Of a stretch of DNA of 64,000 nt, positions 42,855 through 52,479 are shown piece after piece. The translations under genes were made by a program, and so were the position numbers. The notes under the pieces are model-generated. The model did not search any database. It saw only the letters and a list, made by a program, of their open reading frames with translations, and was not told where the DNA came from. The stretch spans positions 38,600 through 102,599 of the forward strand of contig CAWVWE010000003.1 in the NCBI GenBank assembly GCA_963933975.1. Reading direction: 5' to 3'. Every line of letters begins with the position of its first letter. The stretch's first letter is position 1. This DNA is from UBA10364 sp905182675. GTDB lineage: Bacteria > Bacteroidota > Bacteroidia > Flavobacteriales > Schleiferiaceae.

Positions 42855-43715
42855 ATGAACTCACCGGATTGGATACCTGATTTTTTCGAGCTTAATAACG
42901 CCTTTGACTTTGCTATTAAAGAGGATATAGGAGACGGAGATCATAGTGCGCTTAGCTGTTTGGACCATACAAAAAGAGGGAAAGCAAAACTTTTAATTAA
43001 ACAAGACGGCATCATAGCTGGCATTGCGTTGGCAAAATATCTTTTCACTTATATTGACCCAACAGCGACAGTAGAGGTCCTTATTCAGGACGGCTCAAAA
43101 GTTTATCCAGGAGACATCGCACTAACGGTTGAAGCAAACGCAATCAAACTATTACAAGCTGAACGGTTGGTTCTAAACTACACTCAACGCCTATCAGGAG
43201 TTGCAACAAGTAGTGCCGAGTATGCTAACATGGTCGCCCACACGTCCACCACTATTCTTGATACTAGAAAAACTACACCTGGTTTACGTGTCTTAGAAAA
43301 ATGGGCAGTTTCTCTTGGTGGTGGTGGGAACCACCGTATGGGGCTCTATGACATGATTATGCTTAAAGACAACCATATTGATTTTGCAGGAGGTATAATA
43401 CCCGCCGTGAATGGCGTTCGTGAATATCTTTCAGCCTTGGGAAAGACCTTGAAAATAGAGGTCGAAACCAGAGATTTAAATGAAGTACAGGAAGCCTTGA
43501 TTGCCGGGGTGGACAGAATAATGCTGGACAACTTTACAACGAAGGAAACGCGCACGGCTGTTGCCTTAATTGATCATAGGGCAGAAACAGAAAGTAGTGG
43601 AGGTATCACAAAAGACACCTTGGTTTCTTATGCAGAATGTGGCGTAGACTATATTAGCGTTGGGGCATTAACCCATCAAATCAAAAGTATAGACATGAGC
43701 TTGAAAGCCCTTTGA
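42855..43715 (+). CDS. nadC: Quinolinate phosphoribosyltransferase (carboxylating) NadC
   Basis: Converts quinolinate and PRPP to nicotinate mononucleotide in de novo NAD synthesis. The 286-residue protein shows KEDIGDGDHSALSC near the N-terminus, LLQAERLVLNYTQRLSGVAT, the PRPP/quinolinate site LDTRKTTPGLRVLEKWAV, GGGGNHRMGLYDMIMLKDNHI, and EVETRDLNEV. The usual ESSGGI element near the end is present as ETESSGGI. Length and motifs are normal. nadA and nadB are not nearby. The next gene starts two bases after the stop codon. Confidence 0.95.
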   Translation: MNSPDWIPDFFELNNAFDFAIKEDIGDGDHSALSCLDHTKRGKAKLLIKQDGIIAGIALAKYLFTYIDPTATVEVLIQDGSKVYPGDIALTVEANAIKLLQAERLVLNYTQRLSGVATSSAEYANMVAHTSTTILDTRKTTPGLRVLEKWAVSLGGGGNHRMGLYDMIMLKDNHIDFAGGIIPAVNGVREYLSALGKTLKIEVETRDLNEVQEALIAGVDRIMLDNFTTKETRTAVALIDHRAETESSGGITKDTLVSYAECGVDYISVGALTHQIKSIDMSLKAL

Positions 43716-43717
43716 TA

Positions 43718-44629
43718 ATGGAAAGTAGATTTAAACGTATTGCCAAAACCATAGAGCTCGTTCTGACACGAGTAAAACCACCGTTATTTGATGGTCTGTC
43801 TCTTTGGGATGTACTAAGTTTTTTTGTTCGCGGTATTTACGAAGGAGCCATTTCTACTCGTGCTGGCTCTGTGAGCTTTAGCTTTTTTCTCGCGCTTTTC
43901 CCAGGAGTCATCTTTATTTTCACTCTAGTAGCTTACTTGCCACTCGATGTCTTTCAAGACGAATTATACCAAGTGATGTCTGATGTATTGCCGCCAAGCA
44001 CACAAGACATGACCTTTGATGCTATTCAAGATATCCTCACTATTAAACGTGGTGGATTACTGTCTGTTACCTTTATTGCAGCATTGCTCTTCGCTACGAA
44101 CGGTACGCTAAGTCTAATCTCAAACCTAGGAATCAGCCAAAATGCTGTTGATGTAAAAAACTTCTGGCTACAATACTTCAGCGCATTTTTACTCACTATA
44201 GGGCTATCCATTCTTATCATGATTGCTCTAGTAGCACTCATCTTTACACAAGGATTTACCGGATGGCTATCAGAATTGGGCTATCTATCTGAATATACGA
44301 CGCAAATCATTTACTGGGGTCGACTCTTTGTACTACTAGTCACCATCCTTTTAGGTATCTCTGCGGTATACAACTACGGTCCTGTAAGAAATCGGAATTG
44401 GCGTTTTATAAGTCCAGGAAGCCTACTAGCTACACTTTTAATTATATTCTCTTCACAAGGATTTGGGTTTTACGTGGAGAATTTCTCAACCTACAACAAG
44501 TTTTACGGTTCTATAGGAACGTTACTGATCATGCTACTTTGGATCTATATCAATGCTTTTGGTCTTATCATAGGATTTGAATTAAATGCTAGTATGTCTG
44601 GAGCAAGACAAGAACAAGAAAATAATTAA
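43718..44629 (+). CDS. YihY/BrkB-family inner-membrane protein
   Basis: A 303-residue protein with six predicted membrane helices. It begins with a cytoplasmic amphipathic part, then the family signature GAISTRAGSVSFSFFLALFPGVIFIFTL, a pattern repeated near residue 135 and 180, and closes with GTLLIMLLWIYINAFGLIIGFELNA. The family (UPF0761, once called RNase BN by mistake) has no established function; transport or lipid movement has been suggested for relatives. I use the ATG at 43718, two bases after the nadC stop; a TTG overlapping that stop would add two residues. It ends the nadC transcript before a terminator. Confidence 0.87.
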   Translation: MESRFKRIAKTIELVLTRVKPPLFDGLSLWDVLSFFVRGIYEGAISTRAGSVSFSFFLALFPGVIFIFTLVAYLPLDVFQDELYQVMSDVLPPSTQDMTFDAIQDILTIKRGGLLSVTFIAALLFATNGTLSLISNLGISQNAVDVKNFWLQYFSAFLLTIGLSILIMIALVALIFTQGFTGWLSELGYLSEYTTQIIYWGRLFVLLVTILLGISAVYNYGPVRNRNWRFISPGSLLATLLIIFSSQGFGFYVENFSTYNKFYGSIGTLLIMLLWIYINAFGLIIGFELNASMSGARQEQENN

Positions 44630-44644
44630 TCACTAACACAAAAT

Positions 44645-44676
44645 AAAAAAGCCTCGAGATTCCTCGAGGCTTTTTT
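44645..44676. terminator. Bidirectional terminator between the YihY gene and the LamG/T9SS gene
   Basis: Six A, stem GCCTCGAG / CTCGAGGC with ATTC loop, then six T. Both converging genes end within 20 bp of it. Confidence 0.9.
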
Positions 44677-44695
44677 ATTTAACGGTGATTGATCC

Positions 44696-45967
44696 CTAAC
44701 GCATCAAACTGAATTTCTGGTATTTTATAAACTCCGTGCCTTCTATATCTCTATATAAGATTTTCGCAATGTAGACTCCTTCATAACAAGTCTTGTCTTC
44801 AAACGTGCCATCCCAGCCCGTATTAACGTCTTTACTGTAGAAAAGAATGTTACCTAAACGATTGTAAACTTGCATTTCAAAGTAGCTGATAGCATTGACC
44901 TTAACGAGGTAGTAATCGTTTTTTGTGTCTCCATTAGGCGTAAACGCAGTGGGCGTAAATACAGCGGCTACATCTCTAGGATCTTGAGCTGTGTCGCAAT
45001 CTAGAGCTGTTACAAACACCGTATCCATGGCCTCATACTTACAATAACCTGTTGTCACAAATACAGTATCATCAGCGTTGAAAGTTTCTTGAAAATTAGG
45101 ACCATTTTGGCTCAATCCACTTGACGTCAACCAATTCATAGAGAAATTAAAGGTCATCAAGGGGCCTCCGGCAGGATCTACAGACGGTGAATTAACACCT
45201 GACGTAATGGATAGTGCACCAGCACAGTCATACCAACCATCTAAGACAGTGAGTTCGTTAAAATCAAAGTTCTGTGCCAATGTTGTGAATGACGTCGGGT
45301 TTAAATGCGCACTCATATAGGTTTGGATATCACCACTAGAGCGAGGTTCGGACCAAAATCTAAATTCATCTATTCCTCCGTTCATATACGTGGCGTTTCC
45401 GGAGAAAGGACTTACACCGTAACCCACCGTAGTTGAAGCTGCTGTTCCAACATCTCCTACAGCCATGTTATCTGTGGTTTCAAATCCACCATCGATATAT
45501 AAATTCATTACCGTAGAACCTCTGTCCCAAGTAACGGCTATGTGATGCCAGTTTCCATCATTGATACTCGAAATAGTGCCTGACTGAACATCAAAAGAGC
45601 CTGCAGCATCCCGTACACCAAATCCGACGTAACCAGATCCGTCCACAAAAACTGCCCAACCAACGCCAGCGGCATTTCTATTGCTTGCTAAATAGGTCAA
45701 GCCGCTCAATGCATTCAGTTTTACCCAGAATTCCAAACTGAAGCTCGATGTTCCAAGATTCGTAGCGGTACTATTTGGAATCTCCAAATACTGTGAAAAA
45801 CCATTTAATGACAACGAATTATTTAAAGGAGTCGATCGTGTTGCATTGACATCCACTACGTCCGAAGGACATACTGAAAATGCATCTTGATCTACAGTAA
45901 CCGTCATTAACTGACCAAAAAGAGCTGGTGAAACTGCTGCGAATAAAAAGAGAAGTAATTTCTTCAT
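44696..45967 (-). CDS. Secreted LamG-domain protein with type IX secretion (type B) sorting domain
   Basis: A 423-residue exported protein with a signal peptide (MKKLLLFLFAAVSPALFGQ). Residues ~50-230 form a LamG/concanavalin-like lectin domain (SLEFWVKLNALSGL, NDGNWHHIAVTWDRG, GGIDEFRFWSEPRS). The last ~85 residues are a gliding-motility-associated C-terminal domain (FTPTAFTPNGDTKNDYY, VYNRLGNILFYS, WDGTF, then EGVYIAKILYRD), which directs export through the Bacteroidetes type IX system and surface attachment. It is short for this class; many carry several adhesive repeats. I use the ATG at 45967, where the signal peptide starts; the frame is open back to the stop codon of the PLP decarboxylase gene. 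Confidence 0.9.
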   Translation of the reverse strand: MKKLLLFLFAAVSPALFGQLMTVTVDQDAFSVCPSDVVDVNATRSTPLNNSLSLNGFSQYLEIPNSTATNLGTSSFSLEFWVKLNALSGLTYLASNRNAAGVGWAVFVDGSGYVGFGVRDAAGSFDVQSGTISSINDGNWHHIAVTWDRGSTVMNLYIDGGFETTDNMAVGDVGTAASTTVGYGVSPFSGNATYMNGGIDEFRFWSEPRSSGDIQTYMSAHLNPTSFTTLAQNFDFNELTVLDGWYDCAGALSITSGVNSPSVDPAGGPLMTFNFSMNWLTSSGLSQNGPNFQETFNADDTVFVTTGYCKYEAMDTVFVTALDCDTAQDPRDVAAVFTPTAFTPNGDTKNDYYLVKVNAISYFEMQVYNRLGNILFYSKDVNTGWDGTFEDKTCYEGVYIAKILYRDIEGTEFIKYQKFSLMR

Positions 45968-45996
45968 GTAGATTTGCTTGTAGTTCAAAAATAACA

Positions 45997-47187
45997 TTAA
46001 TAATTTATTGTTTGCCTATGACTCCACTTCTTCATTTTCTCACCATCCCAAGCCCATAATGAAGGGACCGAGCGGGAGCAATGTCTAGACCATAAGCCAT
46101 AGGTATTCGCACCGGTATGGTCTACTACCAAATAATCACCTTCCTGCACGGAGGGGTCTATTAGTGCGCCATGCGCCAAATAATCGCCAGCAAAACACAA
46201 AGGGCCAGCAAGATCAAATGCTGCTTTTTCACCTCGATATTCTTTACCGCTGCTGTTCCAAACACTGAGTGGAAAAGAACGAGGCGTTGTATACGCATCA
46301 CGCATAAAAAAATCTGCACCTAGGTGAATGAACAACCGATTTGGCGCAAGTTTGTATTCTATGCGACTCAAGGCGAATCCTGCTTCGGCATGTACCCATT
46401 GTCCAAATTCAGTTACCAGTTTAAAAGAGCATCCCTTAAATACTTCAGTAACTAGAGATCCGTAAGCCTTCATTTTTGTTTGGTCTTTCATAGACTCAGA
46501 AGGAAGGCCTCCGCCTATATCAAGTACACTTATTTTACCTGGTAGATGCGTATTTATCTCGTGAGCTAAATCTCTTAAAGACTCTAGCGCAACACGTTGC
46601 ACCTCTAGGTCCTTCATTTGAGAGCCACTATGAATGTGCAATGCTGAAACAGGATAAGACAATGCAGCTTCTATAATTTGGGTACGCTCGGTAACTGCAA
46701 CGCCAAACTTGCTCTCGTTTTTGCTGACATCAAACATTTCTGGTGCTCCAGTATGAACCTGAGGGTTTACGCGTATTCCGAGCGTGCACAAAACCTCCTG
46801 GGGAAACCGTGCCAATTCTTCGATAGAATTAACATTCACCAACATTTTAGGCTCTTGACAAACCAAGGCAATCTCTGCTCTAGTTTTGACTGGAGAGTCG
46901 AAAATTATTTTTGATCCTGGACAGCCCGCGTCTTGAGCCAAACGCACTTCTTCCAGTGAAGCTGCTTCTAAACCATAACCCCATTTCACCAACTGAGCTA
47001 AAACTTCAGGATGAGGATTAGTCTTAACCGCTATAGAGTGCTGCACATCTTTAGAAAAGCAGTTACTTAAGTGCTTCAACCTTTCTTTAAGACGAGGTAA
47101 GTGAACCAGCATGACACTGGTATCTTCCTCATTAAGTAATGGGATAATTGCTTTGACAGCACCAACTATGTCGTTCGCTGCGCTCAA
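45997..47187 (-). CDS. PLP-dependent decarboxylase, alanine-racemase fold (DAP/ornithine decarboxylase family), specificity unclear
   Basis: A 396-residue fold type III PLP enzyme. The PLP lysine is K55 in HSIAVKTNPHP. The next parts fit the family: GLEAASLEEVRLA, the phosphate-side IHSGSQ, and DIGGGLPSE. However, two substrate-defining motifs of diaminopimelate decarboxylase are altered: the EPGR loop reads EFGQ, and the dimer-site CESxD motif reads CFAGD, so the arginine and glutamate that hold the substrate are missing. The Cys and Asp of the active site remain. It is therefore probably not LysA but a decarboxylase for another amino acid or conjugate. It overlaps the preceding gene, another PLP enzyme, by 4 bp. 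Confidence 0.82.
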   Translation of the reverse strand: MSAANDIVGAVKAIIPLLNEEDTSVMLVHLPRLKERLKHLSNCFSKDVQHSIAVKTNPHPEVLAQLVKWGYGLEAASLEEVRLAQDAGCPGSKIIFDSPVKTRAEIALVCQEPKMLVNVNSIEELARFPQEVLCTLGIRVNPQVHTGAPEMFDVSKNESKFGVAVTERTQIIEAALSYPVSALHIHSGSQMKDLEVQRVALESLRDLAHEINTHLPGKISVLDIGGGLPSESMKDQTKMKAYGSLVTEVFKGCSFKLVTEFGQWVHAEAGFALSRIEYKLAPNRLFIHLGADFFMRDAYTTPRSFPLSVWNSSGKEYRGEKAAFDLAGPLCFAGDYLAHGALIDPSVQEGDYLVVDHTGANTYGLWSRHCSRSVPSLWAWDGEKMKKWSHRQTINY

Positions 47188-48581
47188 CCGAACATTTTTT
47201 CTGAGACTTCCTCGATGACCTCGATTAGCCTGTTGTCATTATGGAAATCAATCGCGTCTTTTTCTAAAAATTCACGAACTGCGTAAGCTCCAACCGCTAG
47301 GCGAATGAAACTTTTATTAGCATACTCCACTGGTTGCCCAAAAAACACTCTATCAATACCGTTGATAAAACCCTTATGAGTAGTGGTGATGATGGCTTCA
47401 AACAACTGCTTAAGCTCTGCATTATTTAATGCTCGACCCTTCACCCATACCTGAAAACTGATGATCGACATGTTCGTTAGTAATTGATCCGGCATTAACT
47501 TAAAATAGTTTGAAGTCTCTAATCTTGACATCACTCCAGTAGCCCATCTAGAAATGGTCTCGTCTGTTTGCGAAGTAGACCAGTAACTATAAGCCTCCAT
47601 TTCATCTAGTGCGATCTCCCAGCGCAGTCGTAATCCTTTATTCTCTAGTAGCGGCAACTGTTCACGCATGTTTTCCATATACCATGGTATATCATAGGCA
47701 CTGAATAGTTTGCCGTAAGGCTTAATCACGGAAGCATCGACTCCCTTGAGCTGCTCGCTCCATTTTCGAGGAACCAACATGGCTGCGCAAAACGGAGGGG
47801 CCTGAAAAAACTTAGATCCTGTGAGCATGATCATCACGCCTTTTTCCAGAAGGTCATGTATGAGCTTCGGATCAACGCGGAACTGGCATAAATCCACAAC
47901 CCACATGGTGTTGCTCTCAGGATCAATCACATTGAGATCATCCTTTATACCTGATTTTGAACCAAAAACTAAACTAGCTACGACTGCTGCATCAGGAGTT
48001 TTGGCTATTATATCTTTTATAGCTGTTGTGCGATCAAGAATGTTCCCTTGGTCATCACGTGCATCTAAATAATGTACTTCACTAACATTGTTAGGGTCTA
48101 CAAAATCTCCTTTTACAATATTTTCACCAAACTGGTTAAAATTGGCATAAAAACGCGTTTCACTAGCTAACTTCGACCCTGAACCCAATTCTTCGGGGCA
48201 ACTGACTACATTAATCACTTTTTTTCCTGGGTTCAACATGAACTGAAACATCAACGGATAATACACTAAATCCGAGCCAGACGGCGCAAAGTAAACATCA
48301 AAAGGATCGTTGAATTCACTCCCCACCAACTGCTTGATTCGTGTGGCTTGAGTTTCTAATAAGTTGTCATAGCTCAATTCCTCGTACTTACCTAAAAAGG
48401 CCTTTGCTACACCATGAGATCGCTTGGTAAGTAAGTTTGCCGTACAGGACCCACGCTGCATTAGCGACTCATATTTAACCGGATTCAAATGGTATTTATT
48501 TCTACCTGTTGTTTCGATAATATGAACACGTTCGTCACATCCTTCTGAAAGTACTTTTGAAATTTCGGTTTTGATTATCAT
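47184..48581 (-). CDS. PLP-dependent fold type I enzyme (aminotransferase class V-like), function unknown
   Basis: A 465-residue protein that I cannot place in a named family. Its layout is that of fold type I PLP enzymes: a phosphate-cup motif PSGSDL (~residues 100-105), the aspartate that pairs with the PLP ring nitrogen in MWVVDLCQFRVD (~230), and a candidate Schiff-base lysine in LTGSKFFQAPPF (~257), in the TGxKF form of class V enzymes. The N-terminal ETTGRNKYHLNP and RGSCTAN may form the substrate entry. It is soluble, with no signal. I start at the ATG at 48581; a GTG at 48587 adds two residues. The 4-bp overlap with the decarboxylase suggests sequential reactions on one substrate. Confidence 0.75.
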   Translation of the reverse strand: MIIKTEISKVLSEGCDERVHIIETTGRNKYHLNPVKYESLMQRGSCTANLLTKRSHGVAKAFLGKYEELSYDNLLETQATRIKQLVGSEFNDPFDVYFAPSGSDLVYYPLMFQFMLNPGKKVINVVSCPEELGSGSKLASETRFYANFNQFGENIVKGDFVDPNNVSEVHYLDARDDQGNILDRTTAIKDIIAKTPDAAVVASLVFGSKSGIKDDLNVIDPESNTMWVVDLCQFRVDPKLIHDLLEKGVMIMLTGSKFFQAPPFCAAMLVPRKWSEQLKGVDASVIKPYGKLFSAYDIPWYMENMREQLPLLENKGLRLRWEIALDEMEAYSYWSTSQTDETISRWATGVMSRLETSNYFKLMPDQLLTNMSIISFQVWVKGRALNNAELKQLFEAIITTTHKGFINGIDRVFFGQPVEYANKSFIRLAVGAYAVREFLEKDAIDFHNDNRLIEVIEEVSEKMFG

Positions 48582-48712
48582 GTTCACTTGACCATTTTAG
48601 ATGTATTTCCTTTGAGGTGTGAAAAATACTGCGTATTCCGAGGATAATCAATGATAAGCGCTCCTATTATTCCACAACTTTTGTAGTTTGGAGGTCCAAT
48701 TCAAACAACGTT

Positions 48713-51184
48713 ATGGATTTCACGAAAATGACACCCTTTTTAAAGACTTGGTTACTCCCGATGGTACTACTGCTGGGTGTTAACATGGCATTCCTTAGTC
48801 CTTCCTATTTCCAAGGGGACGTCTTAGACCAAGATGATATTAAACTAGGATGGGCAAAGAGTAAAGAAATTAGAGACCAAAGGGCCAGTACAGGAGAGGA
48901 GCCGTTGTGGACAAATGCCATGTTTAGCGGTATGCCAACGGCACAAATATCAACCAAGTACGGGGGGAATATTTTTGAAACCATATCTTCTGTGGTACGT
49001 ACGATTGGTGGAAAAAACTCTTCTACCTACATCATTTTCTATTTGATGATTGGTGGATTTATCGGACTTAGAGCACTCGGAATCAACCATTGGCTAAGCG
49101 CAATTGGAGGTTTCGCCTACGGATACAGTGGTTTCTTCATTATAGGATATGCGGCGGGACACAATGCGAAAGTCAATACGGCTGCATTTATTCCGTTAAT
49201 GATTATGGCATTGCTACTATTGTTGGAAAAAAAGAATTGGAAAGCTTTTATACTCATGGCCTTATTTGCAGGGCTCAGTATTCATAGAAATCACTTTCAA
49301 ATCACGTATTACGCAGGGATATTCATGGCTGTAATTTGGGCTACATACCTCTTTAAATATGCCAAGGAAAGAGCGTTGCCACAATTCGCTAAGTACACAG
49401 GACTACTGGCGATTGCCGGGTTATTGAGCATTGGCCCTAACCTCGCGAACATGTGGTCTACTAAAGTGTATACGAGCGAGAGTATGCGCGGCGGCATTTC
49501 TGAATTGACTGCGAAAAATCAAAATCAAGGCGAAGGTGGACTGTCTTTTGATTACGCCATGTCATGGTCTTCAGGTATATACGAAACAGTAGCATTGGTT
49601 ATACCGAACGCAGCTGGAGGAGGTGCAATGGTCAACTATGCAGATATGGGTACGCAAACTTTTGACCAACTCGTTAGTGCATTTCGCCAGCAAGGCATGC
49701 GACCCGATCAAGCGGAGTCTCAAGCATCTCAATACATGGGTGGCGCATTTATGAATTGGACCGGTGAAAGCATGGGAAACGGAGCCTATTATGTTGGGGC
49801 TAGTATGTTTCTTTTATTCTGTCTAGCCTTTTTTACGGTGGGAGGAGCAACTCGGACGTGGGTTATTGTATCAAGTATCTTATTTCTTTTCATGGCCTGG
49901 GGATCTAATTTCGAATCTTTTAATAGGTTCCTATTTAACTACTTGCCACTGTACAATAAATTTCGTGTCCCTTCTATGGCGATGGTGGTTCTGTTTTTTA
50001 GCATTCCTTTTTACGGAATACTCGGACTCAACGCCTGGTTTGAAATGGACAAGTCATCACGGATGAATGCCTTGGTAAAGGGAGCTGGCTTGTTTGGTGG
50101 ATTTGTGATTCTATTTGGATTGATAGCTCCAATGATCATGGATCTAGAAACCGCAAGAGATGCCCAATTCAGTCAACAAGGATTTACCATAGATCAGTTA
50201 TTGAGCGATAGAAGAGGCATCATTACGTCATCTGCTATGAGGACCTTATTCATAGGGGTTTTGGTTACAGCCGCACTTTGGTTGTGGCATACGGGAAAGC
50301 TGGGGCTTAATCTTGCCATTGCTGCTTTAGCAACGATAACGTTAGGCGATCTTCTCATCTTCGACCGTGATCAATTAGAGACTGACGACTTCTTAACCAA
50401 GAGGAAATGGGAAGCACAATATGCTCCAAACGCTGCTAATCAATCCATATTGATGGACAAAGATCCGCACTTCCGTGTCTGGAACAGTACGACTTCCTTG
50501 ACCTCTGATAGCTATACCAGTTACCACCATAAAAGCATAGGTGGATACCACGGCGCTAAACTGCAACGCTATCAAGATTTAATAGACAACCAGTTGAGCA
50601 AGCAAAACATGGCTTGCTTCGACATGCTCAATATGAAGTATGTCATTGCACAGGGAGGAAATGGTCAACCACAAGCACAACGCAACCCTAACGTTTGTGG
50701 AAATGCGTGGACGGTGAGCAAAATAAATTTAGTTGCTGATGCCGATGCAGAGATGAATGCGTTATCTGGCTTTGACCCAAAAACAACCGTGGTTGTAGAT
50801 CAGCGTTACTCGGCCTACCTAGGCAATAATCCTGCCCTATCAGCTGGAGGAATCAGCCTGACCAGTTATGATCCTAAGTTCATGGAATATAGCTACGACG
50901 GTGGAGGAAGCTTTGTAGTATTCTCCGAGATATTTTATCAAGGATCAGGCAATGACTGGCAAGCCTATATAGATGGAGAAGCCGTTGAGCATATTCGCGT
51001 AAACTACCTCTTACGCGGTATGAAGATTCCTTCGGGAAAGCATGACATCGTATTTGAGTTTGCCCCAAAATCCTACTACACTGGGAGAAACGTGAATATG
51101 GCGGGATCCGCTATACTTATAGTATTAATGATTTACTTAGGCTGGAGCACTTATAGAGAACAGAGTCAAAGACTGGAAGCTTAA
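48713..51184 (+). CDS. Large YfhO-like integral membrane protein
   Basis: An 823-residue protein with about a dozen hydrophobic segments over residues ~1-560, then a ~230-residue soluble domain and a final anchor (MAGSAILIVLMIYLGWS). Features of the YfhO family (GT-C type fold): an early loop with SPSYFQGDVLDQDD carrying acidic residues, PLWTNAMFSGMPTAQ, then GGFAYGYSGFFI. GT-C enzymes use polyprenyl-phosphate sugars at the outer face, so a role in glycosylating teichoic-acid-like polymers, lipids or proteins is possible; in Bacteroidetes this family is widespread and uncharacterised. The gene stands alone, divergent from the PLP pair. Confidence 0.83.
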   Translation: MDFTKMTPFLKTWLLPMVLLLGVNMAFLSPSYFQGDVLDQDDIKLGWAKSKEIRDQRASTGEEPLWTNAMFSGMPTAQISTKYGGNIFETISSVVRTIGGKNSSTYIIFYLMIGGFIGLRALGINHWLSAIGGFAYGYSGFFIIGYAAGHNAKVNTAAFIPLMIMALLLLLEKKNWKAFILMALFAGLSIHRNHFQITYYAGIFMAVIWATYLFKYAKERALPQFAKYTGLLAIAGLLSIGPNLANMWSTKVYTSESMRGGISELTAKNQNQGEGGLSFDYAMSWSSGIYETVALVIPNAAGGGAMVNYADMGTQTFDQLVSAFRQQGMRPDQAESQASQYMGGAFMNWTGESMGNGAYYVGASMFLLFCLAFFTVGGATRTWVIVSSILFLFMAWGSNFESFNRFLFNYLPLYNKFRVPSMAMVVLFFSIPFYGILGLNAWFEMDKSSRMNALVKGAGLFGGFVILFGLIAPMIMDLETARDAQFSQQGFTIDQLLSDRRGIITSSAMRTLFIGVLVTAALWLWHTGKLGLNLAIAALATITLGDLLIFDRDQLETDDFLTKRKWEAQYAPNAANQSILMDKDPHFRVWNSTTSLTSDSYTSYHHKSIGGYHGAKLQRYQDLIDNQLSKQNMACFDMLNMKYVIAQGGNGQPQAQRNPNVCGNAWTVSKINLVADADAEMNALSGFDPKTTVVVDQRYSAYLGNNPALSAGGISLTSYDPKFMEYSYDGGGSFVVFSEIFYQGSGNDWQAYIDGEAVEHIRVNYLLRGMKIPSGKHDIVFEFAPKSYYTGRNVNMAGSAILIVLMIYLGWSTYREQSQRLEA

Positions 51185-51204
51185 CTCTCCCGCGCACGTT
51201 GATG

Positions 51205-52479
51205 TCAATCAGATCCGAAAATAGCCGCCAACACCTGTTTTGCCTGCTGATTTCGCTCATACGGAGCGATTTTATTTGAAGGTGTTTTAGGCGCTCCAGT
51301 GTCGTGCATCTTAGATATGAAATTCACGATTCCGTCTGTATCATCGTAACTAAATACTTGACCAGCTTGAGCGTCACGAATGATATTCGCAGCATCTCCA
51401 TCAACAGGACCTAGTCCTAGGATTGGGTTACCTCCGCCTAAATAATCAAATAGTTTTCCAGGAACATGTCCAGAAGCACTGTCAACCTCTGGGAGCAGAA
51501 ACAACATCAAGTGACTGTTGACTAAATACGCATTCAAGTCTTTCTTTGGAACATAAGAGATAAATTCCAAATCAACATGTGTAGAAGCATCTTCAAGCTT
51601 TAATCTGCTGGAAGCATCCCAAGAACCTATGATGTTCAATTTCACCGGAAAATCCAAAATATTCAATGCCTTTACAAAATCGGCAACTGGATATTGTGAT
51701 GCCAAGGTACCAGCATAGGTCATTGTAAATAGCTCCGGCCGATCTGGTGAAATCGAGGAAAAATCATCTACGTCAAAACCATTAGTGATCGTATGGACTT
51801 TATCCGCCGGCGTAGCGCCCTTTGAGATGTATAATGTGCTCCAAGAGGGACTCACGCTGATCAAAGCGTCACATGCGCTGAACACACTACGTTCAAGTTT
51901 TTGCTCGAACCAACGTGTGATTGCTAGTGGATAAAATTTGCGATAATAATAGATATCAGTCCAAGGATCTCTAAAGTCTGCTGTCCAATGAATTCCTAAA
52001 TTTTTCTGTAATCGGCGACCTATAATCTGAGAACTATGCGGAGGAGAAGTAGTTACCCAATGTTGAATATCATGCTCCTTAATAAGTTTTGCCGCAGCGT
52101 TATAGGCATGTACGTTCCAACCCTTTCGAGCATCAGGAACAAAGAAATTTCCGCGAATAAATCGGGCGATTTTCTGGACAAATGAGACATTGACCTCTTC
52201 CCCAGAGAATCCACTAAAAGGTACTTGAGTCGTTCCTGTCGCCTTTTTATAGGCACCAAATTTCTCAGAGGTAGTCGTACGTGTAACGTGAATGTTTTCA
52301 TGAACATCGTCCAATAGGCCTTTATCGACTAGAGGATAGGTAGCCTTATCAGCATCTACAGTAACTATATATAAATCCACACCTTGCCGAGCGAGGTACT
52401 TACTGAGTTTAAGCCAGCGCTGCACTCCTGGCCCACCAGCGGGTGGCCAATAGTAAGTTATGATACCTAATTTTTTCAT
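51205..52479 (-). CDS. Glycosyltransferase family 4
   Basis: A 424-residue GT-B enzyme starting MKKLGIITYYWPPAGGPGVQRW, the nucleotide-sugar fold opening found in Bacteroidetes GT4 proteins. The middle shows TADFRDPWTD and ACDALISVSPSW; the donor domain shows FTMTYAGTLASQYPV and VPGKLFDYLGGGNPILGLG. It probably transfers sugars for surface glycans. The stop lies 21 bp from the convergent stop of the YfhO gene with no clear terminator between. The start overlaps the small DUF4834 gene by 4 bp. Confidence 0.87.
   Translation of the reverse strand: MKKLGIITYYWPPAGGPGVQRWLKLSKYLARQGVDLYIVTVDADKATYPLVDKGLLDDVHENIHVTRTTTSEKFGAYKKATGTTQVPFSGFSGEEVNVSFVQKIARFIRGNFFVPDARKGWNVHAYNAAAKLIKEHDIQHWVTTSPPHSSQIIGRRLQKNLGIHWTADFRDPWTDIYYYRKFYPLAITRWFEQKLERSVFSACDALISVSPSWSTLYISKGATPADKVHTITNGFDVDDFSSISPDRPELFTMTYAGTLASQYPVADFVKALNILDFPVKLNIIGSWDASSRLKLEDASTHVDLEFISYVPKKDLNAYLVNSHLMLFLLPEVDSASGHVPGKLFDYLGGGNPILGLGPVDGDAANIIRDAQAGQVFSYDDTDGIVNFISKMHDTGAPKTPSNKIAPYERNQQAKQVLAAIFGSD

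Noticed and set aside
45997..47187. Annotation of the PLP decarboxylase as LysA (diaminopimelate decarboxylase)
   Set aside because: The EPGR and CESxD substrate motifs are altered to EFGQ and CFAGD, so a lysine-pathway name is not justified from sequence.
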